64,000 nt of DNA from Bactrocera neohumeralis (taxonomy: Eukaryota > Arthropoda > Insecta > Diptera > Tephritidae): NCBI RefSeq assembly GCF_024586455.1, contig NC_065919.1, forward strand, positions 29,550,839-29,614,838, in the 5' to 3' direction. The notes under the pieces are model-generated. The model made no database searches. It was not told the origin of the DNA and saw only the letters and a list, made by a program, of their open reading frames with translations. The position numbers and the translations under genes are program-made. Shown here one piece after another: positions 12,354-23,159 of the stretch. The number at the start of each line of letters is the position of its first letter. Position 1 is the stretch's first letter.

Positions 12354-14530
12354 CTTTTTACTTACTCTGCTGCTTCATACCAATGAACCGGCTGCAGCAA
12401 AGACGGCAAGCGCTTTTGGAATGTTTGCTATTTACTGTTACTGTATGCAGATTGCTATGTAAAACCAACGCAGTGGCAATATCCGTTGAAGTGGAAATGA
12501 AACAAAAAATATCTGCCTTAGCCGCGAATATTGCAATTCTTACATACCAACAACAAATCTATAGGTATGTATGTGCAGCTCACAAGTGACGAAGACTTGC
12601 TGCAGCAGTTGCCACGAATCAATTGACTTAAGTAATAACAGGAAATGTTGTTTTCTATTCAATTCAACGGTACATTTGCAGAAACTCCTGTATATTCGGA
12701 AAGCATAATTTCATTTCGCGGGCAAAAACAAGGATTTTATCATTATTTTTTTTTTGTACATTCTAATAAAAATTATAATTTATTTTACGTACATACATAT
12801 ATTAGCAATTATTTCTGTAGTTGACAGCACTAAAGCTATAATTAAGTCACATATGTATATTTTATTTCACATATACATATATTAAGATATAAGAGAAGTG
12901 AATCGAACAAACAAATCAAGCATACTTCGTTTAGACGTCCCCGAGCACTCTTGCTTGAAGCATTCAATAATTCCAGTTCCAAAAGAGCTGCGAGCAGAGG
13001 TTGCTGTTAAATTTATTGGATCTATGGTAATCATTTGATTTCGTATCCTTTTCTTAGTTTTTTATATCATTTCAATCACATATTAGGTTAAGTACAGTAG
13101 AAATGAATGAAGCAGAAAAAATAATATATAAATATGAGAACACAGTAATGCTTTATCCACGAGGCCAAAGATATTTCCTATTATGAGGATCTGCACTAAT
13201 AGAAAATGTTTAAGAGGCTCTAAATCAACTACCGACAGTTTTTTGAGTTTAAATTCTCATTGTAGATGTGATTAGATTATTCTTCAATTAGCTGCTAATC
13301 CTCAGTAACATTTACCAAAACTTGGTAGATATTTCAATACGCTAAGATTACTTGCAAAGTGTTTTGAGGCCTCAGGATGACTCAAGTTTACGCATTTATA
13401 ATTAAAAGCTTGTCAGTCGAGCAAAGGGAACAGTAACTCATCGGAGTTAAATCCTCCTGAAGCAATGTTGATATGTTTAGTCTGTTAATTGTGGAGATAA
13501 TTGCTTGTCACAGATTATCTATATTCATCACTTAGCGGACTTAACCTCAGAAGCAACTTTTTATGCTGATGCGCATTCTCAGGATGTTTTGGGAACTGTA
13601 GCCAATACTCTGTACTTAAAACTATCTTAAGAGTCTATAATTTTATATAATTGTCGTCTATACTAATTATTTTATAGAGGAATATTTGATTGTTTGTTTG
13701 AACTGAATAGACTGCGAAACTACTTCGCGGATTTGAAAATTTATTTACTTTTGGGAAGCTACACTCTTTCCGTTGAACATAGGCTATATCATAGTTTCAA
13801 AAAAGTTAGAGATCCTTACTAAAACGCCAATAATGTAACCCAAGGTGCCCGCATTTAAATATCATTTGCATGAAAGTTAAAAATACATTGGTGATCTCTA
13901 ATAGTATTTCACTGTTCAAAGAACATTGCTCCACAGCTTGCTCTTGAAGAGAAGTCGAAAATTGAGCATAGAAAAGTTTGCATCTCACCCGATTGCGCTC
14001 GGGGATTGGGAGCACAGGTTATCAAAGTGAAAATAATTGTGTACCGGGCAGTATAAACGTCGCTGAGCTGACGTTTTGCATGTCAACAAACGCCTAAAGC
14101 GGGGCAATGCCTGTCGGACGCTATCGCATGCATTTTCACGCAGCAGCGTTGTGCTAGTCGCGGAATGTCGGCAAGGGGGCAAGACAAAGCTGAAAACGTG
14201 CTTGCGGCGCACGCGATTACTTTGCTAAAGAACAAATAAAAATTAAGTCATACATACATATGTATTCGGGTGAGTGGAGATAGTCGTACAAATATGTATA
14301 GCATGTTTGAGAATTTACAACAACATATTAGGGGTATTCTCTTGCTCTTGCAAAACCCTTGCACGGTGCACGAATTGCAGATTTTTCCAATGACACGTAA
14401 AAAAATAATTGCAACCCTGTGCTAGCTGTCATTTTACTTAAATACAAATTTTGACGTTAAATTGTTGAGGAATGTAAATTTTAAATAGATTTTATAATTT
14501 CCATTTAAATTATAAAGATTTGTTACAGTT
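12354..14530. other. unassigned sequence
   Basis: No gene is supported. At 13985-14220 there is a GC-richer block with many CG dinucleotides and overlapping open frames, different in composition from its AT-rich flanks. It could be a host non-coding exon or regulatory element, but no promoter motif or splice pair was convincing. Confidence 0.35.
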
Positions 14531-14532
14531 TT

Positions 14533-15314
14533 TATACCCTGAACAGGGTATATTAAGTTTATCACGAAGTTTGTAACACCCAGAAGGAATCGTCGGAGAC
14601 CCTATAAAGTATATATATAAAGGATCAGTAGGTCGAGCTGAGTCGATTTAGCCATGTCCGTCTGTCTGTCCGTCTGTCCGTCTGTGTATATATGAACTAG
14701 TCCCTCAGTTTTTAAGATATCGTTTTGAAATTTAGCAAACGTCATTTTCTCTTCAAGAAGCTGCTCATTTGTCGGAACGGCCGATATCGGAGCACTATAA
14801 CATATAGCTGCCATACAAACTGAACGATCGGAATCAAATGCTTGTATGGAAAACTTTTGCATTTGACAAGATCTGTTCATGAAATTTGGTATGCATTATT
14901 TTCTAAGGCAACGATGTAATCTCCGAATAAATTATTCAGATCGGTTAACTATAGCATATAGCTGCCATACAAACTGAACGATCGGAATCAAGTTCTTGAA
15001 TGTTATTTTCTAAGGCAACAATGAAATCTCCGAAGAAATTGTTCAGATCGGTTAACTATAGCATATAGCTGCCATACAAACTGAACGATCGAAATCAAGT
15101 TCTTGGATGGACAACTTTCACATTTGACAAGATATATTCACGAAATTCGGTATATATTAATTTCTAAGGCAACAATGTAATCTCCGAAAAAATTGATCAG
15201 ATCAGTTAACTATAGCATATAGCTTCCATACAAACTGAACACATAGTTACTAACAGAAATGCACTTGTGAAGGGTATTTAGCTTCGGTGCAACCGAAGTT
15301 AACGTTTTTTCTTT
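14533..15314 (+). mobile_element. repeat family A, copy 1
   Basis: Opens with the palindrome ATACCCTGAACAGGGTAT and closes with GAAGTTAACGTTTTTTCTTT. Inside, a module of roughly 105-160 bases recurs about four times (near 14790, 14895, 15005 and 15165). Each contains CTAAGGCAAC, TCTCCGAA, CAGATCGGTTAACTATAGCA, TAGCTGCCATACAAACTGAA and ATCGGAATCAAGTTCTTG. The block TAACACCCAGAAGGAATCGT near the start and a CTGTCTGTCC run follow the palindrome. Other copies lie at 19577, 28753, 35769 and 52943. There is no real coding capacity; open frames in this repeat are by-products. Confidence 0.7.
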
Positions 15315-15551
15315 CATTAGATTCTGCAATGGGTGCTTTCGTGCCCTTGTATATTTTGACTTGAGTCAGTCTGCAATCTTGCAAGAGCAAGAGAATCCCC
15401 CTATTGTTTCTTGACACACATTTGTGACATATTTACTTTTACAGTATTGTGGGCATCGTGCCTGCCGCGTTCAACTACGGCGAGCCGGTCGCAGTGTTCC
15501 CGATTTGCGTGTATTTATGGTTCCCTGCCAGTGCGATCGCCAGTCGAGTGC

Positions 15552-15586
15552 TCAGTTGCGTTTTGTAAGCGCATAAGTCAAGTTGA
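15552..15586 (+). promoter_or_regulatory. Inr + DPE core promoter
   Basis: TCAGTT at 15552-15557 matches the fly initiator TCAKTY with A+1 at 15554. Counting from that A, positions +28 to +32 (15581-15585) read AGTTG, an exact match to the DPE consensus RGWYV at the required spacing. No TATA box precedes it, as is usual for DPE promoters. The following 170 bases (to about 15722) are GC-richer, like a 5' UTR, and end at a possible donor (AAG/GTAAAT-like sequence near 15720). The transcript would run to the right. It may be the missing first exon of the beta-galactosidase gene at 23160, but other targets are possible. Confidence 0.45.
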
Positions 15587-16166
15587 CTATTAGTTGAGTG
15601 ACGGCAACGGTGCCGCAGTTCGGGAAAAGCAAATACGAGTACGTGAAATGTTCTAGCCGCACAAGAACGCCAAAGAAGCGTAAGACGAAAACAGAAGTCA
15701 ACAAGATCGGCGATCTTGCCTAAGTAAATAAGTGATTGTTTAAATACCCGCATTTCAAATTCGTTCATCAAGTGCTCAAGTATATTTTCTATTGGAAATT
15801 TTATACTACTTGTTTATTTATTTATTCGAGATTTTCAAATTTTAAGCGGCGTAAAACAGTTTCGTTTTCATTTGAACTCGCTGAAAGTGTCGTAAGTAAT
15901 TGTTCCTATATTTTGAGTAACAATCGTGTCAGCTATCAGTAACAATTAATTGAATTGAATTACGATCGTTTTAATTAATATATGTATTTAATTGATTTAC
16001 ACTCATATTTGCATACAAACATGTTTAATAGTTTCTGGAAATATGTGGGAAATGTTCATATCTTCACCGGCAATTATAGCTGGGAATTGTATTATTTAAA
16101 ATTTGTATAGAATAATAGAAAGCAAAAAAATAAGTCAGGAAAATGTGTTTAAAAGTTAGCATTGCT
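15587..16166. other. probable 5' UTR exon then intronic-looking sequence
   Basis: 15587-15722 continues the transcript predicted from the DPE promoter and has no long open frame. The first ATG after it is followed immediately by a stop, consistent with a non-coding exon. From about 15723 the sequence becomes AT-rich and nothing further is recognised. Confidence 0.3.
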
Positions 16167-17110
16167 TTATATACTCTTGCAACATGTTGCACGAAGCATG
16201 AGAGTTTTGTTCACCTAACGGTTGTTTGTAACACCTAAAACTAATCGAGATAGATGTAGCTATGTATTGGATTAAGATAACGATACGATCTGAAATCTTG
16301 GTCTCTGTCTGCCTGTCCGTGAAAGCGATAACTTGAGTAAAAATTAAAAAATCCTCATGAAACTTGCGATATTTGTTCCTTGGACCCAAAAAAATTGCAG
16401 GCGTAATCGCACTGCCTGACCACTGCCACGCCACTAGCCATTAGACGAAAACCTTTAACTAGCACTAAATTAAGATAAGAAATTGTTTAACATTGGGGTG
16501 ACCACGACTCCTACATGGTTTGATGTACAAATTTTCCAAACCTCAAAGCCAAAGCTATAATCGCGTAAGCGGTTTCTACGCCAATTAAGAAGAAGAAGAA
16601 AGCCAAAGAAACCAAAATTTGTTGAGAAGAACCCCTTTTAGCACCTCTTCATACACTGTAAAACCCTTCATATAACGGTTATGTTGAAAACTGCTACAAG
16701 TGCGATAACTCAATGAATAAATGTGCCGGAAGCATTACATTTCACAGCCAAGATGGTGGGGATGGGCTTTATAGGTTCGACTGTAAAAATTTCTCATTGT
16801 GCGGGCCACCGCCCACCTTTAGATGAGATCCTGTATCTCAGGAACTACATGACCAACTTCAACCAAATTTGGTATGTGTGATTATCCAAATATTTCTATC
16901 ATATGGTATACTTTGAAAATCGGATGGCAACCACGCCTACTTCCCATATAAAAAGTTGTTAATTCCATTTGATTATTTAACTTTACAGTATACAAATCAA
17001 TCATCAATGATGTTATTAGAGTAAAATTTTGCACATAAGTATAATGCCTTAAGGTATTTCATCTTACGTCCAAAAATTGTGGAAATCGGGCTATGCATAT
17101 ATGTACATAA
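16167..17110 (+). mobile_element. repeat family B, copy 2
   Basis: Starts TATACTCTTGCAACATGTTG and carries the CACCTAACGGTTGTTTGTAA and CTAATCGAGATAGATG blocks, a TGTCTGCCTGTCC run and the ACTGCCACGCCAC block. It then continues with ATCGGATGGCAACCACGCC. The standard 3' end is not seen, so the copy seems 3'-truncated or strongly diverged near 17110. No coding capacity. Confidence 0.6.
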
Positions 17111-19575
17111 CTACATATAATCTGTGAGGTCTAGTATTGAAATTCGGGGAGAATATTTTTGTGATGAGAAGTATATATTTCCTCGACTTTGTAAATTTCT
17201 AGTTACGATTATATAACTATAGAAACTATGCAGAGGTTTGGTATTTAAATTGTTTAAGTAAATAAAAGCTTGACAAGGTTTACTTGAATTTTACAACTTA
17301 AAAGATTGACCTGATGAATCCAATATTTCAACGTTCGGCGTACGAGAATAAAGTAAGTTCACGATACCTCTTGTTTGTGTTTACCGCCACATTATCTTTA
17401 CAAGTACATAGGTTGCCGATTCATTAATTACTTATAAAGCAACGATGAGAGGTCGTCAATAAACGCCTAAGAAAATGCAATATTTATCTTTACGAGTTAT
17501 CATCTACAACAAGCAATGTCATAATGTTGTGAGCCAATGGGATTTTTTGTTATTAAAAAATAAAAATTGCGAGATTTCAGTTAAGTAAATTCTGTGCAAA
17601 TATTTGTTTCTGTTATCTCTATAATGCGTCTTCTGCTGTCATTAGGGGTCACAATTAGTATTTTCGAATCAGAAACTCCCCTCTTTGTTTATTATGTTAA
17701 ATAAAAAACTGATAACTATGTTAATGACAAGCGTATTTTGTATAGAATATGACACTGTTGTTAATATTATTACTTTATACGCTTCGAGGGGTAAGTAAGT
17801 GAAAATTCTTGCTGTAGAAAAGCATTGCCAAATATTACATTGTAACAAAAAATACGTTTTACAAAACGATTGGTGTATCTAGTTGTTTATGGAACTATTT
17901 AAGAACGGGGCATTGTTCATAAAATTACCGATGTCACCCGAGCGGACGGAATGAAGTAACCGAGAATGGGAGACTTTTCTTTTTTTCCTTTCCATGTCAT
18001 ACTTATATTTTTATAATTGTATAATTATTATTATTATAATTAAATAATTATGTATAATATATTATAAATATACAACGGGCATCGAATTTACAAACGTTTG
18101 TAGATTTGCCATAATCAAACACAAGGTATATTTTATCAGTTGCACATTGATTAGAAGAGACTGTTACGAGTTTTTCCTGAAGTACTTAATCTCACAAGTC
18201 TGCTTTAGCACAGAAATGTAATTCTATTGATCATAAAGAACACTGAATAATTTCTGACGAATAAATTCTGGATTACATTTCATTTTTTTAATTTATTTGA
18301 AGATCTTTTCTTATGTTATATAATTATTATTATTTATCGTCTTTGATATCCAAGTCTTTAATATTCCCTTCAGATCATTAATTTTCAAAACCACTTTTAC
18401 AGACCAAAATATTTATTTACATATGTATGTTATTTCTAATTTTTTTTTACTTGAAACGCGATTAAGTGGCTTGACATATCAGCCTAAAAATTTTGTATGC
18501 AAAGCGCTCTTAATTAATATGGGTCAAATGATTAATACACTCACGAAAGCAGCGTAGAAGAAAAAAAAGGAAAAAATAAAGTATTTAACAATTAAAATAA
18601 TACAATAAAACTAATTTATTCTTCTGCCGTATCGTGGCAATTCCTTTTCATTAATTTTATATGCAAATATTTTTTGGAACTTGCCTTGAAGTTCAATGCT
18701 AAGGCCTTTCTACAAGTACTTGTATAAACCAAAAAAAAAAAATCTGTAATAATTTACATACATATGTACTATGTGCGAAAGATATGTAAATGAGAAAGCT
18801 GGTTAAAATCAAATAAAATGCCTTTAATTGATTACCTAAGCCTGACTAATCATACATACATATGTATATGTTTAGCAACCAAACCAAACTATGATGTTTT
18901 ATTCATATTATCTCAAGATAATAGAAGATTGCCAGCCAAGAGAGTATTGAACCTGATCATAGTTGAGCTGGGGTTGAACATCAATTTACTATTATAAATA
19001 ACCAGTTCATAAGGTTTTCAAACTAGAGCTTGGGTTTTGTAATGAATTGTATAATTGAGCTCTTATATCATTCTTATCACAGAACAACTATTTTTAATAA
19101 GTAAACGCTTTGAGAGTAGACAGACATTGCATATCATTGGGCAGTATAAGTATTACTCAACGGTTATTGGTTACTTGCTAAGATGGAACGATTATCTATA
19201 AAAAAAATACACTCTGCTCAAGCGGGCGCATACTTTCAGACTTTCAAGCATTTAATGAATTATTAGCTGCTGTCAGTAGAGGAATATTGTGTAAATAAAA
19301 TATTTGGTTGAAGTTTTAATTATTTGTAAATTATACCCTGAATTACCATAAGGTGCTTAGAATTTCTATAACTGAATGAAATTTGTTTTTTTTTATGCCA
19401 TGATGCTATGGACGGGCTCTAACCATGAGAGATACATATGTGAATAATTGTTCAGTTTCATGGCCATTCTCTTGACATGTGGAATAATAATAATCTCATA
19501 ATATTGATTCGATAGTAAAGTCATAAGGATTAATTAATTAAATTAAAGTCATATTTATTAATTAAATTTATTAGA
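17111..19575. other. unassigned AT-rich sequence
   Basis: Very AT-rich (for example 18000-18080) with no supported gene. Poly-A runs occur at 18560-18590 and 18730-18740. ATACATATGTAT microsatellites lie near 18420, 18760 and 18855. Confidence 0.4.
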
Positions 19576-19576
19576 A

Positions 19577-19960
19577 AACAAGAAAAAACGTTAACTTCAG
19601 TTGCTCCGCAGCTAGAATACTTTTCACAAATATACAAGATAAGAGCTTTGATGCTTCAGTTATCATATAACTGATCCGATCTGAACAGTTTCTTCGAAGA
19701 TTGCACCATTGTATTAGGCAATAATCCATGTCAATTTTCTTGAAGATGTCTTGTCAAATGAAATATTTTCCTTACAAGCACTTTACTTCGATCGTTCAGT
19801 TTACATGGCAACTATATTCTATAGTTTTCTGATATCGGCCGTTCCAAAAATTGAGCAGCTTCTTGGTGAGAAAACGATGGGTGCAAATTTCAATAGCTCA
19901 GAAACTAGTTCTCATATATACAAACACACGAACTTAGTTATATCCAAGCTTGTGATGCTG
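19577..19960 (-). mobile_element. repeat family A, copy 2 (truncated, inverted)
   Basis: Begins with AAGAAAAAACGTTAACTTCA, the reverse complement of the family A 3' end. It includes the TGAGCAGCTTCTTGGTGAGA block in the same inverted order as copy 3. It stops before the palindromic end, where repeat B copy 3 begins, so one end has been lost. The open frame at 19751-20086 runs across both repeats and is not a gene. Confidence 0.6.
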
Positions 19961-19967
19961 ATAATTT

Positions 19968-20735
19968 TTATACTCTTGCAACCAGTTGCTACAGAGAATT
20001 ATAAGTACAAGTATAATTCACCTAACGGTTGTACATATCACCTAAAACTAAACGAGATAAATATAGGGTTATATATATATATATAAATGATCAGGGTTGC
20101 GAGAAAAGTTGATACGGTTGACCGTCTGTCTGTCCATCCGTCCGTGCAAGCTGTAACTTGACCAAAAATTGAGATATCTTGATGAAACTTGGTATGTGGG
20201 TTCCTTAGTATAAAAAAATTTCGAGTTCGTAGATGGGGGTAATCGGACCACTGCCGCGCCCACAAATCGCCATTAACCGAAAACATATAAAGTGCCATAA
20301 CAAAGCAATAAATTAAGATATAAAATTGTAACTTGGTACAGGATAGTAAAGTACCATACTTTTGATCGAAAATGTGTGATAACTGAAATTAAGGGATATT
20401 CCTTATCTTATATTGGTACGTCTTTGTGCAAAAAATGGGATGAATCGAACCAATTCTTTCCTTAGCCCCCATATACCTAACATAAAGATTTTTGAATTTC
20501 GGCCAATATGTGAGTTATTCCAATGAAAATAAAAGAGCGTGTTTTATTCATAACACTATATCTTTGTGCCTAAAATAGAAAAATTTTAGCTAAAAATAGC
20601 CCCTATATAACTAATAATATTTTCGCAAATAATCTGGTGACTTTACTCTATGTGATTGGTTTTGCACATATAGAGTGTGCAAGTGCAAGTTGCAAGAGTA
20701 TAAAATGTTCGAACTTGGCCCTTCCTTACTTATTA
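19968..20735 (+). mobile_element. repeat family B, copy 3
   Basis: Starts TATACTCTTGCAACCAGTTG and has the CACCTAACGGTTGTACATAT block, a CTGTCTGTCCATCCGTCCGT run and GTAGATGGGGGTAATCGGAC. It ends GTTGCAAGAGTATAAAATGT then CTTCCTTACTTA. Both ends are present but the body is shorter than copy 4. A mariner relic follows within about ten bases. Confidence 0.65.
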
Positions 20736-20744
20736 TACTATATA

Positions 20745-21535
20745 TATTTTATAAGGTCTCTGATAGTTTATGAGGAAGCAATTCGAAGGTCAATTCATGA
20801 ATTTTCACTGGTCTGTGACGGTAATAGTCGCTGTTAATGGTCCTTTTTTTCAAGGTAGCCAATAAAAAATATTCCATGCTTTGGAGCGAGTTCATCGTGT
20901 ACAGTTCACTTGGATGGCTGTCGATTGGACTTCGGAGTGAAATGATGTAATTAGTTCATTGTCACATATCGACGCAAAAACCAGGGTTTATTACGATTGA
21001 ACATCTCCAAATACTGCTCGAAATCACCAACTCCTCGTTGTTCATTATCAAAAGTGAACCGCACGGCACCCACTTTGCACAAAGGTTTCTCATTCCTAAA
21101 TAGTCGTGAGTGATATGACGTACACGTTCAGTAGATATTTTTAGAGTGGCTGCCATCTCGAACAACTTCACTTTATGGTCATCCAACATTTTTTGTCCAC
21201 CTTTTTAATGTTTTCTTCAGTAAAAATCTATTTCCACTGCGTTCACTGTCTTCGGTACTTATGTCACCACGTCTTAACTTATCATACCAATCCTTGATTG
21301 TTGATTTTCCTGCGGCAGTGTCCAGAAATTCGTCATCAAGCCTAGTTTTTGCTAAACTGTACTTCTTCCCTCAAAAAAGCAATATTTTATTAACATTAAA
21401 ATAACAATGATATAATTCACAAAGTAATGATCCGTCAGCTGTCAAATTTGCACAGGCACCTTTTCACAGTTAGGGCTAACTAAAAATTGGATTAATGCAA
21501 GTAGCGTTTTATCTATCTATGTGTCAGGTCGGGAA
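20745..21535 (-). pseudogene. mariner transposase relic
   Basis: The - strand carries mariner transposase in order but in shifting frames. Near 21330-21290 there is DTAAGKSTIKDWYDKL-like sequence (helix-turn-helix region). 21189-20962 gives KLFEMAATLKISTERVRHI followed by the LGMRNLCAKWVP linker motif. Near 20960-20830 pieces resembling the catalytic core appear (YVTM, then SNRQ, GIFFIGYLEK and INSDYY). Several deletions and stops are present and the last third is missing. TGTCAGGTCGGGAACTTTTA at about 21522-21541 resembles a mariner terminal repeat. It is inactive; relatives fall in the mellifera/cecropia group as far as I can judge. Confidence 0.75.
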
Positions 21536-21541
21536 CTTTTA

Positions 21542-23156
21542 CTTTTAACAATCATCGCATTCCAGATCAGCTTATAGCTGTCATCCAAATTAAAAAATCC
21601 TACATACCCTTTTATCCTAAAAAAATGCACTTGTGAAGGATATTATATCTTTGGTGAAGACCAGGCAGTGTTATAATTGTGCCAAAATAATCATAGATCT
21701 CACTGATAGTTTTTAATTCTATTTTAAAAGTAAAACGACCTTTGATAAATACAATATTATACATTTTTGGTGGTATCTGTGTGGATTGAGTAACCAAAAT
21801 AGTATTTCTTTCAATTACGTCATAATTAACTTTCAGTTGCCAACAAAAACGTCGTAGATTCGTAAATATTTGATAATAGTCCATTGACAACTGACAGTTG
21901 GGGTTAATAATCTGTTTCAAATTACTCCAATCGCCATGCTATTTAATATTTCTTTTGTTGCAATTAATACAGTGTTGCATTCGGCTTTGATTGAGATCAA
22001 ATTATTTCATTTAGTAAAAACGAAAGCAATGCTATTGCTGCAACTCGAGCAGATGTGGCATTTACAACATGCGAGTTAAATAAATCTGTCATAGTCTTTT
22101 GTTAATTTCACTTTTGAAATTAAATCGTAAATGAAAAGCGAGTGCCCAGCTGTGCAGGCTCACACAAACATTTCTACATATGCATATGTGTGTAATTTAA
22201 TGCAATTCCAGTTTTTTTTTGCCGAATTTTTGCAGGCCTTTGCGCATTGCTCTGCCGCCGTGCATAAATATCGGAGCTGTCGAAATTAATTTATGCTGAA
22301 ATTATCAGAGTGGAACACGGAGCGACTATCAGTGACCACCAGAGTGACATACTATATGTATATTCATACATACATACAAACATGTATGCACTATATATAA
22401 GTACATATTGCGTTAATTAACCGCGATGCCCAATTATTTAGATATGCATCTATATATTTGTTTACTGCCCCCAAGCTGAGCTAAGAAATGCAAATAAGTC
22501 TGATTTTGGCCTTGCGGCGAATTGTCGAAATTCGCTGTAAAGAAATTATTATGACTATTGTTTGCGTCTATTGGTGGACAGACAGACAGGCAGGTTCTGT
22601 AGCATTGATAGTGAAATTATAATTTGACTTCCGTGCACGTTCAAGACCAAAACATACACACGCACATATATATATGCATACATTTGTATGTGGGGCATGC
22701 ACCTACTAGCCTGCCACTAATCTAATCCAGTTCAATCTAATTTGTGATGTCGTCATACGCGTATGAGGATCTTGACACTCTCGAACAATGCAAGTGTATT
22801 ATTTAATTAGCACTTGTGGATATGACTTTTATAGCAACATATTTATTTGAGGTCACCTATAAGTGCAGATGCAGTTACTTCCTGCAGATTTACATACTCT
22901 TATACACAAACACACACATCTATATACATATATAGTTGCTTAGTAGCAAGTCAACATTGTTGGTTTCTAGCGTCTGCTATTTATTTAGGCGCTTGCAGAG
23001 CTATATACTTACAAGTAATATATATATATATATATATATGTATAGTATACACATGACAAACCACTATATATGTATATACTGTATATATGTATATATACAT
23101 ACCTATGTACTCTATACGTATATAACCAAATTCTTTATTTCTATTCCTACATTCAG
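21542..23156. other. unassigned sequence upstream of the beta-galactosidase gene
   Basis: No gene is supported. 22230-22350 is GC-richer and holds GCATAAATATCG (a weak TATA-like string) and TCAGAG about 40 bases later. This is spaced too far apart to be a confident TATA promoter, but it is a second candidate 5' end for the downstream gene. A TA/TATG microsatellite occupies about 23018-23100. The stretch is probably intron or promoter region of the gene that starts at 23160. Confidence 0.35.
23133..23156 (+). promoter_or_regulatory. splice acceptor of a 5' UTR intron
   Basis: A pyrimidine-rich run ends in CCTACATTCAG at 23156, and the ATG of the beta-galactosidase follows after only three more bases (ACA). 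This is what is expected when a non-coding first exon is spliced to the coding exon. The partner donor is upstream and not identified with certainty. Confidence 0.5.
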
Positions 23157-23159
23157 ACA

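Noticed and set aside
14602..14880. Recurring small proteins containing YTDGQTDRQTD or similar in several places
   Set aside because: They come from the CTGTCCGTC runs and flanking blocks of repeat families A and B, found in many copies on either strand.
22263..22310. TATA-box promoter for the beta-galactosidase gene
   Set aside because: The TATA-like string is about 40 bases from the initiator-like TCAG, outside the usual 25-32 base spacing; left only as a weak alternative.
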